Source: Apostichopus japonicus (Eukaryota; Echinodermata; Holothuroidea; Aspidochirotida; Stichopodidae). From it: DNA of 64,000 bases. Made by a program: the position numbers and the translations under genes. A model generated the notes under the pieces. It ran no database searches, was not told the DNA's origin, and saw only the letters and a list, made by a program, of their open reading frames with translations. Below are positions 10,500 to 22,929 of this stretch, piece after piece. Location: positions 28,082,501 to 28,146,500 of the forward strand of contig NC_092568.1 in the NCBI RefSeq assembly GCF_037975245.1, in the 5' to 3' direction. Within the stretch, counting starts at the first letter, position 1, and every line of letters starts with the position of its first letter.

Positions 10500-11590
10500 A
10501 GTATTAGTTAATCCACCTAATATCTCAGTCCATACAGTGGCGCGATGGCTTGGCGCACTGTTCGAGCTGATGATCGAGACTCTCTTTTGCATCCGTGGTT
10601 CGAAGCCCGGGTGATGACGTCTTTTGCCGATCTTTTACAGCAAGTGCCTACACGGGGAGCTGTAAGTATTAGTTAATCCACCTAATATCTCAGTCCATAC
10701 AGTGGCGCGATGGCTTGGCGCACTGTGCGAGCTGATGATCGAGACTCTCTTTTGCATCGGTGGTTCGAAGCCCGGGTGATGACGTCTTTTGCCGATCTTT
10801 TACAGCAAGTGCCTACACGGGGAGCTGTAAGTATTAGTTAATCCACCTAATATCTCAGTCCATACAGTGGCGCGATGGCTTGGCGCACTGTACGAGCTGA
10901 TGAGCGAGGCTCTCTTTTGCATCGGTGGTTCGAGTCCCCGGTGATGACGTCTTTTGCCGATCTTTTACATCGAGTGCCTACACGGGGAGCTGTAAGTATT
11001 AGTTAATCCACCTAATATCTCAGTCCATACAGTGGCGCGATGGCTTGGCGCACTGTGCGAGCTGATGAGCGAGGCTCTCTTTTGCATCGGTGGTTCGAAG
11101 CCCGGGTGATGACGTCTTTTGCCGATCTTTTAAATCGAGTGCCTACACGGGGAGCTGTAAGTATTAGTTAATCCACCTAATATCTCAGTCCATACAGTGG
11201 CGCGATGGCTTGGCGCACTGTGCGAGCTGATGATCGAGACTCTCTTTTGCATCCGTGGTTCGAAGCCCGGGTGATGACGTCTTTTGCCGATCTTTTACAG
11301 CAAGTGCCTACACGGGGAGCTGTAAGTATTAGTTAATCCACCTAATATCTCAGTCCATACAGTGGCGCGATGGCTTGGCGCACTGTGCGAGCTGATGATC
11401 GAGACTCTCTTTTGCATCCGTGGTTCGAAGCCCGGGTGATGACGTCTTTTGCCGATCTTTTACAGCAAGTGCCTACACGGGGAGCTGTAAGTATTGGTTA
11501 ATCCACCTAATATCTCAGTTCATACAGTGGCGCGATGGCTTGGCGCACTGTTCGAGCTGATGATCGAGACTCTCTTTTGCATCCGTGGTT
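10500..11590 (+). repeat. 13-monomer duplication, copy 1 (mosaic domain)
   Basis: The marker order GTTCGAG (10,561), CATCGG copy, G1 (10,891), G2, ordinary copies, TATTGGTT with GTTCGAG (11,551) recurs 2,146 bp downstream. Several base differences separate the copies, so this is an older duplication than the 2,806-bp one. Confidence 0.7.
10828..10992 (+). repeat. Divergent monomer type G1, first example
   Basis: This copy differs from the consensus at about ten linked positions: GTACGAG, GAGCGAGGCT, CATCGGTGG, GGTTCGAGTCCCCGG and ACATCGAGTG. Its B-box-like motif GGTTCGAGTCC is the textbook tRNA form with a seven-base T loop TTCGAGT. Other examples carry TACGAG at 13,037, 13,862, 15,843, 16,668 and 22,964. 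The left hairpin arm is altered, so the inverted repeat is broken in this type. It may keep an older, more tRNA-like state, or be a separately evolved lineage. Confidence 0.7.
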
Positions 11591-12639
11591 CGAGCCCCGG
11601 CTGATGACGTCTTTTGCCGATCTTTTACAGCAAGTGCCTACACGGGGAGCTGTAAGTATTGGTTAATCCACCTTATATCTCAGTCCATACAGTGGCGCGA
11701 TGGCTTGGCGCACTGTGCGAGCTGATGATCGAGACTCTCTTTTGCATCCGTGGTTCGAAGCCCGGGTGATGACGTCTTTTGCCGATCTTTTACAGCAAGT
11801 GCCTACACGGGGAGCTGTAAGTATTAGTTAATCCACCTAATATCTCAGTCCATACAGTGGCGCGATGGCTTGGCGCACTGTGCGAGCTGATGATCGAGAC
11901 TCTCTTTTGCATCCGTGGTTCGAAGCCCGGGTGATGACGTCTTTTGCCGATCTTTTACAGCAAGTGCCTACACGGGGAGCTGTAAGTATTAGTTAATCCA
12001 CCTAATATCTCAGTCCATACAGTGGCGCGATGGCTTGGCGCACTGTGCGAGCTGATGATCGAGACTCTCTTTTGCATCCGTGGTTCGAAGCCCGGGTGAT
12101 GACGTCTTTTGCCGATCTTTTACAGCAAGTGCCTACACGGGGAGCTGTAAGTATTAGTTAATCCACCTAATATCTCAGTCCATACAGTGGCGCGATGGCT
12201 TGGCGCACTGTGCGAGCTGATGATCGAGACTCTCTTTTGCATCCGTGGTTCGAAGCCCCGGGTGATGACGTCTTTTGCCGATCTTTTACAGCAAGTGCCT
12301 ACACGGGGAGCTGTAAGTATTAGTTAATCCACCTAATATCTCAGTCCATACAGTGGCGCGATGGCTTGGCGCACTGTGCGAGCTGATGATCGAGACTCTC
12401 TTTTGCATCCGTGGTTCGAAGCCCGGGTGATGACGTCTTTTGCCGATCTTTTACAGCAAGTGCCTACACGGGGAGCTGTAAGTATTAGTTAATCCACCTA
12501 ATATCTCAGTCCATACAGTGGCGCGATGGCTTGGCGCACTGTGCGAGCTGATGATCGAGACTCTCTTTTGCATCCGTGGTTCGAAGCCCGGGTGATGACG
12601 TCTTTTGCCGATCTTTTACAGCAAGTGCCTACACGGGGA

Positions 12640-14700
12640 GCTGTAAGTATTAGTTAATCCACCTAATATCTCAGTCCATACAGTGGCGCGATGGCTTGGC
12701 GCACTGTTCGAGCTGATGATCGAGACTCTCTTTTGCATCGGTGGTTCGAAGCCCGGGTGATGACGTCTTTTGCCGATCTTTTACAGCAAGTGCCTACACG
12801 GGGAGCTGTAAGTATTAGTTAATCCACCTAATATCTCAGTCCATACAGTGGCGCGATGGCTTGGCGCACTGTGCGAGCTGATGATCGAGACTCTCTTTTG
12901 CATCGGTGGTTCGAACCCCGGGTGATGACGTCTTTTGCCGATCTTTTACAGCAAGTGCCTACACGGGGAGCTGTAAGTATTAGTTAATCCACCTAATATC
13001 TCAGTCCATACAGTGGCGCGATGGCTTGGCGCACTGTACGAGCTGATGAGCGAGGCTCTCTTTTGCATCGGTGGTTCGAGTCCCCGGTGATGACGTCTTT
13101 TGCCGATCTTTTACATCGAGTGCCTACACGGGGAGCTGTAAGTATTAGTTAATCCAGCTAATATCTCAGTCCATACAGTGGCGCGATGGCTTGGCGCACT
13201 GTGCGAGCTGATGAGCGAGGCTCTCTTTTGCATCGGTGGTTCGAAGCCCGGGTGATGACGTCTTTTACCGATCTTTTAAATCGAGTGCCTACACGGGGAG
13301 CTGTAAGTATTAGTTAATCCAGCTAATATCTCAGTCCATACAGTGGCGCGATGGCTTGGCGCACTGTGCGAGCTGATGATCGAGACTCTCTTTTGCATCC
13401 GTGGTTCGAAGCCCGGGTGATGACGTCTTTTGCCGATCTTTTACAGCAAGTGCCTACACGGGGAGCTGTAAGTATTAGTTAATCCACCTAATATCTCAGT
13501 CCATACAGTGGCGCGATGGCTTGGCGCACTGTGCGAGCTGATGATCGAGACTCTCTTTTGCATCGGTGGTTCGAAGCCCGGGTGATGACGTCTTTTGCCG
13601 ATCTTTTACAGCAAGTGCCTACACGGGGAGCTGTAAGTATTGGTTAATCCACCTAATATCTCAGTCCATACAGTGGCGCGATGGCTTGGCGCACTGTTCG
13701 AGCTGATGATCGAGACTCTCTTTTGCATCGGTGGTTCGAAGCCCGGGTGATGACGTCTTTTGCCGATCTTTTACAGCAAGTGCCTACACGGGGAGCTGTA
13801 AGTATTAGTTAATCCACCTAATATCTCAGTCCATACAGTGGCGCGATGGCTTGGCGCACTGTACGAGCTGATGAGCGAGGCTCTCTTTTGCATCGGTGGT
13901 TCGAGTCCCCGGTGATGACGTCTTTTGCCGATTTTTTACATCGAGTGCCTACACGGGGAGCTGTAAGTATTAGTTAATCCACCTAATATCTCAGTCCATA
14001 CAGTGGCGCGATGGCTTGGCGCACAGTGCGAGCTGATGAGCGAGGCTCTCTTTTGCATCGGTGGTTCGAAGCCCGGGTGATGACGTCTTTTGCCGATCTT
14101 TTAAATCGAGTGCCTACACGGGGAGCTGTAAGTATTAGTTAATCCACCTAATATCTCAGTCCATACAGTGGCGCGATGGCTTGGCGCACTGTGCGAGCTG
14201 ATGATCGAGACTCTCTTTTGCATCCGTGGTTCGAAGCCCGGGTGATGACGTCTTTTGCCGATCTTTTACAGCAAGTGCCTACACGGGGAGCTGTAAGTAT
14301 TAGTTAATCCACCTAATATCTCAGTCCATACAGTGGCGCGATGGCTTGGCGCACTGTGCGAGCTGATGATCGAGACTCTCTTTTGCATCCGTGGTTCGAA
14401 GCCCGGGTGATGACGTCTTTTGCCGATCTTTTACAGCAAGTGCCTACACGGGGAGCTGTAAGTATTAGTTAATCCACCTAATATCTCAGTCCATACAGTG
14501 GCGCGATGGCTTGGCGCACTGTGCGAGCTGATGATCGAGACTCTCTTTTGCATCCGTGGTTCGAACCCCTGGTGATGACGTCTTTTGCCGATCTTTTACA
14601 GCAAGTGCCTACACGGGGAGCTGTAAGTATTAGTTAATCCACCTAATATCTCAGTCCATGCAGTGGCGCGATGGCTTGGCGCACTGTGCGAGCTGATGAT
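12640..14700 (+). repeat. 17-monomer duplication, copy A
   Basis: This stretch matches 15,446-17,506 at a constant offset of 2,806 bp (17 monomers, one of 166 bp). Markers in order: GTTCGAG 12,707; G1 13,037; G2 with TTTTACCG; TATTGGTT with GTTCGAG; second G1 with GATTTTTTACATCG at 13,862; CACAGTGCG; AACCCCTGG 14,561; CCATGCAG 14,659. Its first 1.1 kb is also the second copy of the 13-monomer duplication. The match ends in the copy after CCATGCAG, where this copy has AAATCGAG and its partner has GAAACCC. Confidence 0.85.
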
Positions 14701-15445
14701 CGAGACTCTCTTTTGCATCGGTGGTTCGAAGCCCGGGTGATGACGTCTTTTGCCGATCTTTTAAATCGAGTGCCTACACGGGGAGCTGTAAGTATTAGTT
14801 AATCCACCTAATATCTCAGTCCATACAGTGGCGCGATGGCTTGGCGCACTGTGCGAGCTGATGATCGAGACTCTCTTTTGCATCCGTGGTTCGAAGCCCC
14901 GGGTGATGACGTCTTTTGCCGATCTTTTACAGCAAGTGCCTACACGGGGAGCTGTAAGTATTAGTTAATCCACCTAATATCTCAGTCCATACAGTGGCGC
15001 GATGGCTTGGCGCACTGTGCGAGCTGATGATCGAGACTCTCTTTTGCATCCGTGGTTCGAAGCCCGGGTGATGACGTCTTTTGCCGATCTTTTACAGCAA
15101 GTGCCTACACGGGGAGCTGTAAGTATTAGTTAATCCACCTAATATCTCAGTCCATACAGTGGCGCGATGGCTTGGCGCACTGTGCGAGCTGATGATCGAG
15201 ACTCTCTTTTGCATCCGTGGTTCGAAGCCCGGGTGATGACGTCTTTTGCCGATCTTTTACAGCAAGTGCCTACACGGGGAGCTGTAAGTATTAGTTAATC
15301 CACCTAATATCTCAGTCCATACAGTGGCGCGATGGCTTGGCGCACTGTGCGAGCTGATGATCGAGACTCTCTTTTGCATCCGTGGTTCGAAGCCCGGGTG
15401 ATGACGTCTTTTGCCGATCTTTTACAGCAAGTGCCTACACGGGGA

Positions 15446-17506
15446 GCTGTAAGTATTAGTTAATCCACCTAATATCTCAGTCCATACAGTGGCGCGATGG
15501 CTTGGCGCACTGTTCGAGCTGATGATCGAGACTCTCTTTTGCATCGGTGGTTCGAAGCCCGGGTGATGACGTCTTTTGCCGATCTTTTACAGCAAGTGCC
15601 TACACGGGGAGCTGTAAGTATTAGTTAATCCACCTAATATCTCAGTCCATACAGTGGCGCGATGGCTTGGCGCACTGTGCGAGCTGATGATCGAGACTCT
15701 CTTTTGCATCCGTGGTTCGAACCCCGGGTGATGACGTCTTTTGCCGATCTTTTACAGCAAGTGCCTACACGGGGAGCTGTAAGTATTAGTTAATCCACCT
15801 AATATCTCAGTCCATACAGTGGCGCGATGGCTTGGCGCACTGTACGAGCTGATGAGCGAGGCTCTCTTTTGCATCGGTGGTTCGAGTCCCCGGTGATGAC
15901 GTCTTTTGCCGATCTTTTACATCGAGTGCCTACACGGGGAGCTGTAAGTATTAGTTAATCCACCTAATATCTCAGTCCATACAGTGGCGCGATGGCTTGG
16001 CGCACTGTGCGAGCTGATGAGCGAGGCTCTCTTTTGCATCGGTGGTTCGAAGCCCGGGTGATGACGTCTTTTACCGATCTTTTAAATCGAGTGCCTACAC
16101 GGGGAGCTGTAAGTATTAGTTAATCCAGCTAATATCTCAGTCCATACAGTGGCGCGATGGCTTGGCGCACTGTGCGAGCTGATGATCGAGACTCTCTTTT
16201 GCATCCGTGGTTCGAAGCCCGGGTGATGACGTCTTTTGCCGATCTTTTACAGCAAGTGCCTACACGGGGAGCTGTAAGTATTAGTTAATCCACCTAATAT
16301 CTCAGTCCATACAGTGGCGCGATGGCTTGGCGCACTGTGCGAGCTGATGATCGAGACTCTCTTTTGCATCGGTGGTTCGAAGCCCGGGTGATGACGTCTT
16401 TTGCCGATCTTTTACAGCAAGTGCCTACACGGGGAGCTGTAAGTATTGGTTAATCCACCTAATATCTCAGTCCATACAGTGGCGCGATGGCTTGGCGCAC
16501 TGTTCGAGCTGATGATCGAGACTCTCTTTTGCATCGGTGGTTCGAAGCCCGGGTGATGACGTCTTTTGCCGATCTTTTACAGCAAGTGCCTACACGGGGA
16601 GCTGTAAGTATTAGTTAATCCACCTAATATCTCAGTCCATACAGTGGCGCGATGGCTTGGCGCACTGTACGAGCTGATGAGCGAGGCTCTCTTTTGCATC
16701 GGTGGTTCGAGTCCCCGGTGATGACGTCTTTTGCCGATTTTTTACATCGAGTGCCTACACGGGGAGCTGTAAGTATTAGTTAATCCACCTAATATCTCAG
16801 TCCATACAGTGGCGCGATGGCTTGGCGCACAGTGCGAGCTGATGAGCGAGGCTCTCTTTTGCATCGGTGGTTCGAAGCCCGGGTGATGACGTCTTTTGCC
16901 GATCTTTTAAATCGAGTGCCTACACGGGGAGCTGTAAGTATTAGTTAATCCACCTAATATCTCAGTCCATACAGTGGCGCGATGGCTTGGCGCACTGTGC
17001 GAGCTGATGATCGAGACTCTCTTTTGCATCCGTGGTTCGAAGCCCGGGTGATGACGTCTTTTGCCGATCTTTTACAGCAAGTGCCTACACGGGGAGCTGT
17101 AAGTATTAGTTAATCCACCTAATATCTCAGTCCATACAGTGGCGCGATGGCTTGGCGCACTGTGCGAGCTGATGATCGAGACTCTCTTTTGCATCCGTGG
17201 TTCGAAGCCCGGGTGATGACGTCTTTTGCCGATCTTTTACAGCAAGTGCCTACACGGGGAGCTGTAAGTATTAGTTAATCCACCTAATATCTCAGTCCAT
17301 ACAGTGGCGCGATGGCTTGGCGCACTGTGCGAGCTGATGATCGAGACTCTCTTTTGCATCCGTGGTTCGAACCCCTGGTGATGACGTCTTTTGCCGATCT
17401 TTTACAGCAAGTGCCTACACGGGGAGCTGTAAGTATTAGTTAATCCAGCTAATATCTCAGTCCATGCAGTGGCGCGATGGCTTGGCGCACTGTGCGAGCT
17501 GATGAT
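15446..17506 (+). repeat. 17-monomer duplication, copy B
   Basis: Partner of 12,640-14,700 at +2,806 bp: GTTCGAG 15,513; G1 15,843; second G1 16,668; AACCCCTGG 17,367; CCATGCAG 17,465. No monomer has been gained or lost between the copies, and only a few substitutions differ (for example CATCC for CATCG near 15,710). Its right half is in turn shared with 22,930-24,400. Confidence 0.85.
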
Positions 17507-18270
17507 CGAGACTCTCTTTTGCATCCGTGGTTCGAAACCCGGGTGATGACGTCTTTTGCCGATCTTTTACAGCAAGTGCCTACACGGGGAGCTGTAAGTA
17601 TTAGTTAATCCAGCTAATATCTCAGTCCATACAGTGGCGCGATGGCTTGGCGCACTGTGCGAGCTGATGATCGAGACTCTCTTTTGCATCGGTGGTTCGA
17701 AGCCCGGGTGATGACGTCTTTTGCCGATCTTTTACAGCAAGTGCCTACACGGGGAGCTGTAAGTATTGGTTAATCCACTTAATATCTCAGTCCATACAGT
17801 GGCGCGATGGCTTGGCGCACTGTGCGAGCTGATGATCGAGACTCTCTTTTGCATCCGTGGTTCGAGCCCCGGCTGATGACGTCTTTTGCCGATCTTTTAC
17901 AGCAAGTGCCTACACGGGGAGCTGTAAGTATTAGTTAATCCACCTAATATCTCAGTATATACAGTGGCGCGATGGCTTGGCGCACTGTGCGAGCTGATGA
18001 TCGAGACTCTCTTTTGCATCCGTGGTTCGAAGCCCCGGCTGATGACGTCTTTTGCCGATCTTTTACAGCAAGTGCCTACACGGGGAGCTGTAAGTATTAG
18101 TTAATCCACCTTATATCTCAGTCCATACAGTGGCGCGATGGCTTGGCGCACTGTGCGAGCTGATGATCGAGACTCTCTTTTGCATCCGTGGTTCGAGCCC
18201 CGGCTGATGACGTCTTTTGCCGATCTTTTACAGCAAGTGCCTACACGGGGAGCTGTAAGTATTAGTTAAT
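16634..18270 (+). repeat. 6.1-6.3 kb offset duplication, copy 1
   Basis: Markers G1 with GATTTTTT (16,668), G2, AACCCCTGG, GAAACCC (about 17,535), CATCGG, TATTGGTTAATCCACTT (17,764), CAGTATATAC (17,956) and CACCTTATATC recur in the same order at 22,930-24,400. The offset is 6,296 bp on the left and 6,131 bp on the right, exactly one monomer less, so the second copy has lost one monomer. Confidence 0.85.
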
Positions 18271-19699
18271 CCACCTAATATCTCAGTCCATACAGTGGCG
18301 CGATGGCTTGGCGCACTGTGCGAGCTGATGATCGAGACTCTCTTTTGCATCCGTGGTTCGAAGCCCCGGGTGATGACGTCTTTTGCCGATCTTTTACAGC
18401 AAGTGCCTACACGGGGAGCTGTAAGTATTAGTTAATCCAGCTAATATCTCAGTCCATACAGTGGCGCGATGGCTTGGCGCACTGTGCGAGCTGATGATCG
18501 AGACTCTCTTTTGCATCCGTGGTTCGAAGCCCCGGGTGATGACGTCTTTTGCCGATCTTTTACAGCAAGTGCCTACACGGGGAGCTGTAAGTATTAGTTA
18601 ATCCAGCTAATATCTCAGTCCATACAGTGGCGCGATGGCTTGGCGCACTGTGCGAGCTGATGATCGAGACTCTCTTTTGCATCCGTGGTTCGAAGCCCCG
18701 GGTGATGACGTCTTTTGCCGATCTTTTACAGCAAGTGCCTACACGGGGAGCTGTAAGTATTAGTTAATCCAGCTAATATCTCAGTCCATACAGTGGCGCG
18801 ATGGCTTGGCGCACTGTGCGAGCTGATGATCGAGACTCTCTTTTGCATCCGTGGTTCGAAGCCCCGGGTGATGACGTCTTTTGCCGATCTTTTACAGCAA
18901 GTGCCTACACGGGGAGCTGTAAGTATTAGTTAATCCAGCTAATATCTCAGTCCATACAGTGGCGCGATGGCTTGGCGCACTGTGCGAGCTGATGATCGAG
19001 ACTCTCTTTTGCATCCGTGGTTCGAAGCCCCGGGTGATGACGTCTTTTGCCGATCTTTTACAGCAAGTGCCTACACGGGGAGCTGTAAGTATTAGTTAAT
19101 CCAGCTAATATCTCAGTCCATACAGTGGCGCGATGGCTTGGCGCACTGTGCGAGCTGATGATCGAGACTCTCTTTTGCATCCGTGGTTCGAAGCCCCGGG
19201 TGATGACGTCTTTTGCCGATCTTTTACAGCAAGTGCCTACACGGGGAGCTGTAAGTATTAGTTAATCCACCTAATATCTCAGTCCATACAGTGGCGCGAT
19301 GGCTTGGCGCACTGTGCGAGCTGATGATCGAGACTCTCTTTTGCATCCGTGGTTCGAAGCCCGGGTGATGACGTCTTTTGCCGATCTTTTACAGCAAGTG
19401 CCTACACGGGGAGCTGTAAGTATTAGTTAATCCACCTAATATCTCAGTCCATACAGTGGCGCGATGGCTTGGCGCACTGTGCGAGCTGATGATCGAGACT
19501 CTCTTTTGCATCCGTGGTTCGAAGCCCCGGGTGATGACGTCTTTTGCCGATCTTTTACAGCAAGTGCCTACACGGGGAGCTGTAAGTATTAGTTAATCCA
19601 CCTAATATCTCAGTCCATACAGTGGCGCGATGGCTTGGCGCACTGTGCGAGCTGATGATCGAGACTCTCTTTTGCATCCGTGGTTCGAAGCCCCGGGTG

Positions 19700-22600
19700 A
19701 TGACGTCTTTTGCCGATCTTTTAGAGCAAGTGCCTACACGGGGAGCTGTAAGTATTAGTTAATCCACCTAATATCTCAGTCCATACAGTGGCGCGATGGC
19801 TTGGCGCACTGTGCGAGCTGATGATCGAGACTCTCTTTTGCATCCGTGGTTCGAAGCCCCGGGTGATGACGTCTTTTGCCGATCTTTTAGAGCAAGTGCC
19901 TACACGGGGAGCTGTAAGTATTAGTTAATCCACCTAATATCTCAGTCCATACAGTGGCGCGATGGCTTGGCGCACTGTGCGAGCTGATGATCGAGACTCT
20001 CTTTTGCATCCGTGGTTCGAAGCCCCGGGTGATGACGTCTTTTGCCGATCTTTTAGAGCAAGTGCCTACACGGGGAGCTGTAAGTATTAGTTAATCCACC
20101 TAATATCTCAGTCCATACAGTGGCGCGATGGCTTGGCGCACTGTGCGAGCTGATGATCGAGACTCTCTTTTGCATCCGTGGTTCGAAGCCCCGGGTGATG
20201 ACGTCTTTTGCCGATCTTTTACAGCAAGTGCCTACACGGGGAGCTGTAAGTATTAGTTAATCCAGCTAATATCTCAGTCCATACAGTGGCGCGATGGCTT
20301 GGCGCACTGTGCGAGCTGATGATCGAGACTCTCTTTTGCATCCGTGGTTCGAAGCCCCGGGTGATGACGTCTTTTGCCGATCTTTTACAGCAAGTGCCTA
20401 CACGGGGAGCTGTAAGTATTAGTTAATCCAGCTAATATCTCAGTCCATACAGTGGCGCGATGGCTTGGCGCACTGTGCGAGCTGATGATCGAGACTCTCT
20501 TTTGCATCCGTGGTTCGAAGCCCCGGGTGATGACGTCTTTTGCCGATCTTTTACAGCAAGTGCCTACACGGGGAGCTGTAAGTATTAGTTAATCCAGCTA
20601 ATATCTCAGTCCATACAGTGGCGCGATGGCTTGGCGCACTGTGCGAGCTGATGATCGAGACTCTCTTTTGCATCCGTGGTTCGAAGCCCCGGGTGATGAC
20701 GTCTTTTGCCGATCTTTTACAGCAATTGCCTACACGGGGAGCTGTAAGTATTAGTTAATCCACCTAATATCTCAGTCCATACAGTGGCGCGATGGCTTGG
20801 CGCACTGTGCGAGCTGATGATCGAGACTCTCTTTTGCATCCGTGGTTCGAAGCCCCGGGTGATGACGTCTTTTGCCGATCTTTTACAGCAAGTGCCTACA
20901 CGGGGAGCTGTAAGTATTAGTTAATCCACCTAATATCTCAGTCCATACAGTGGCGCGATGGCTTGGCGCACTGTGCGAGCTGATGATCGAGACTCTCTTT
21001 TGCATCCGTGGTTCGAAGCCCCGGGTGATGACGTCTTTTGCCGATCTTTTACAGCAAGTGCCTACACGGGGAGCTGTAAGTATTAGTTAATCCACCTAAT
21101 ATCTCAGTCCATGCAGTGGCGCGATGGCTTGGCGCACTGTGCGAGCTGATGATCGAGACTCTCTTTTGCATCCGTGGTTCGAAGCCCCGGGTGATGACGT
21201 CTTTTGCCGATCTTTTACAGCAAGTGCCTACACGGGGAGCTGTAAGTATTAGTTAATCCACCTAATATCTCAGTCCATGCAGTGGCGCGATGGCTTGGCG
21301 CACTGTGCGAGCTGATGATCGAGACTCTCTTTTGCATCCGTGGTTCGAGCCCCGGGTGATGACGTCTTTTGCCGATCTTTTACAGCAAGTGCCTACACGG
21401 GGAGCTGTAAGTATTAGTTAATCCACCTAATATCTCAGTCCATACAGTGGCGCGATGGCTTGGCGCACTGTGCGAGCTGATGATCGAGACTCTCTTTTGC
21501 ATCCGTGGTTCGAAGCCCGGGTGATGACGTCTTTTGCCGATCTTTTACAGCAAGTGCCTACACGGGGAGCTGTAAGTATTAGTTAATCCACCTAATATCT
21601 CAGTCCATACAGTGGCGCGATGGCTTGGCGCACTGTGCGAGCTGATGATCGAGACTCTCTTTTGCATCCGTGGTTCGAAGCCCCGGGTGATGACGTCTTT
21701 TGCCGATCTTTTACAGCAAGTGCCTACACGGGGAGCTGTAAGTATTAGTTAATCCACCTAATATCTCAGTCCATACAGTGGTGCGATGGCTTGGCGCACT
21801 GTGCGAGCAGATGATCGAGACTCTCTTTTGCATCCGTGGTTCGAAGCCCCAGGTGATGACGTCTTTTGCCGATCTTTTACAGCAAGTGCCTACACGGGGA
21901 GCTGTAAGTATTAGTTAATCCAGCTAATATCTCAGTCCATACAGTGGCGCGATGGCTTGGCGCACTGTGCGAGCTGATGATCGAGACTCCCTTTTGCATC
22001 CGTGGTTCGAAGCCCCGGGTGATGACGTCTTTTGCCGATCTTTTACAGCAAGTGCCTACACGGGGAGCTGTAAGTATTAGTTAATCCACCTAATATCTCA
22101 GTCCATACAGTGGCGCGATGGCTTGGCGCACTGTGCGAGCTGATGATCGAGACTCCCTTTTGCATCCGTGGTTCGAAGCCCCGGGTGATGACGTCTTTTG
22201 CCGATCTTTTACAGCAAGTGCCTACACGGGGAGCTGTAAGTATTAGTTAATCCACCTAATATCTCAGTCCATACAGTGGCGCGATGGCTTGGCGCACTGT
22301 GCGAGCTGATGATCGAGACTCCCTTTTGCATCCGTGGTTCGAAGCCCCGGGTGATGACGTCTTTTGCCGATCTTTTACAGCAAGTGCCTACACGGGGAGC
22401 TGTAAGTATTAGTTAATCCACCTAATATCTCAGTCCATACAGTGGCGCGATGGCTTGGCGCACTGTGCGAGCTGATGATCGAGACTCCCTTTTGCATCCG
22501 TGGTTCGAAGCCCCGGGTGATGACGTCTTTTGCCGATCTTTTACAGCAAGTGCCTACACGGGGAGCTGTAAGTATTAGTTAATCCACCTAATATCTCAGT

Positions 22601-22900
22601 CCATACAGTGGCGCGATGGCTTGGCGCACTGTGCGAGCTGATGATCGAGACTCTCTTTTGCATCCGTGGTTCGAAGCCCCGGGTGATGACGTCTTTTGCC
22701 GATCTTTTACAGCAAGTGCCTACACGGGGAGCTGTAAGTATTAGTTAATCCACCTAATATCTCAGTCCATACAGTGGCGCGATGGCTTGGCGCACTGTGC
22801 GAGCTGATGATCGAGACTCTCTTTTGCATCCGTGGTTCGAAGCCCCGGGTGATGACGTCTTTTGCCGATCTTTTACAGCAAGTGCATACACGGGGAGCTG
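19700..22900 (+). repeat. 12.6-kb offset duplication, copy 1
   Basis: Ordered rare markers: three TTAGAGC monomers (from 19,721), CAGCAATTGCC (20,721), two CCATGCAG monomers (first at 21,110), one GAGCCCC monomer, GGTGCGATGG (GTGCG at 21,781), then four consecutive CTCCCTTTT monomers (about 21,987-22,490). All recur about 12,600 bp downstream in the same order. Private changes in this copy include AGCAGATG (21,806) and CCCCAGGTG (21,848). Confidence 0.85.
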
Positions 22901-22929
22901 TAAGTATTAGTTAATCCACCTAATATCTC

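Larger units (their letters stand above)
7201..10540 (+). repeat. Array domain 2: mixed 165/166-bp monomers around the single insertion
   Basis: The first clear 166-bp copy (GAAGCCCCGG) lies at about 7,230. Three consecutive copies at 7,688, 7,853 and 8,018 have GAGCCGATGATC instead of GAGCTGATGATC. The run stops at the insertion at 8,118. ATGTATTGG, which damages the A-box-like motif, occurs at 7,171 and 9,222. These are 12 monomers apart once the 70-bp insertion is subtracted. A unique CTAATTCC is near 10,029. Short open frames starting at 7,997 and 8,047 run from satellite into the insertion and are not considered genes. Confidence 0.85.
10541..18020 (+). repeat. Array domain 3: mosaic with a divergent monomer type
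   Basis: About 45 monomers with the highest subtype diversity of the window. Two linked divergent types alternate with ordinary ones. Type G1 has GTACGAG, GATGAGCGAGGCT, CATCGGTGG, GGTTCGAGTCCCC and ACATCGAG, starting at the TACGAG of 10,891, 13,037, 13,862, 15,843 and 16,668. Type G2 follows immediately, with GAGCGAGG and TTTAAATCGAG. Other markers are GTTCGAG (10,561; 11,551; 12,707; 13,697; 15,513), TATTGGTTAATCC, AACCCCTGG (14,561; 17,367) and CCATGCAG (14,659; 17,465). Their order repeats, which reveals the multi-monomer duplications listed separately. Confidence 0.9.
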
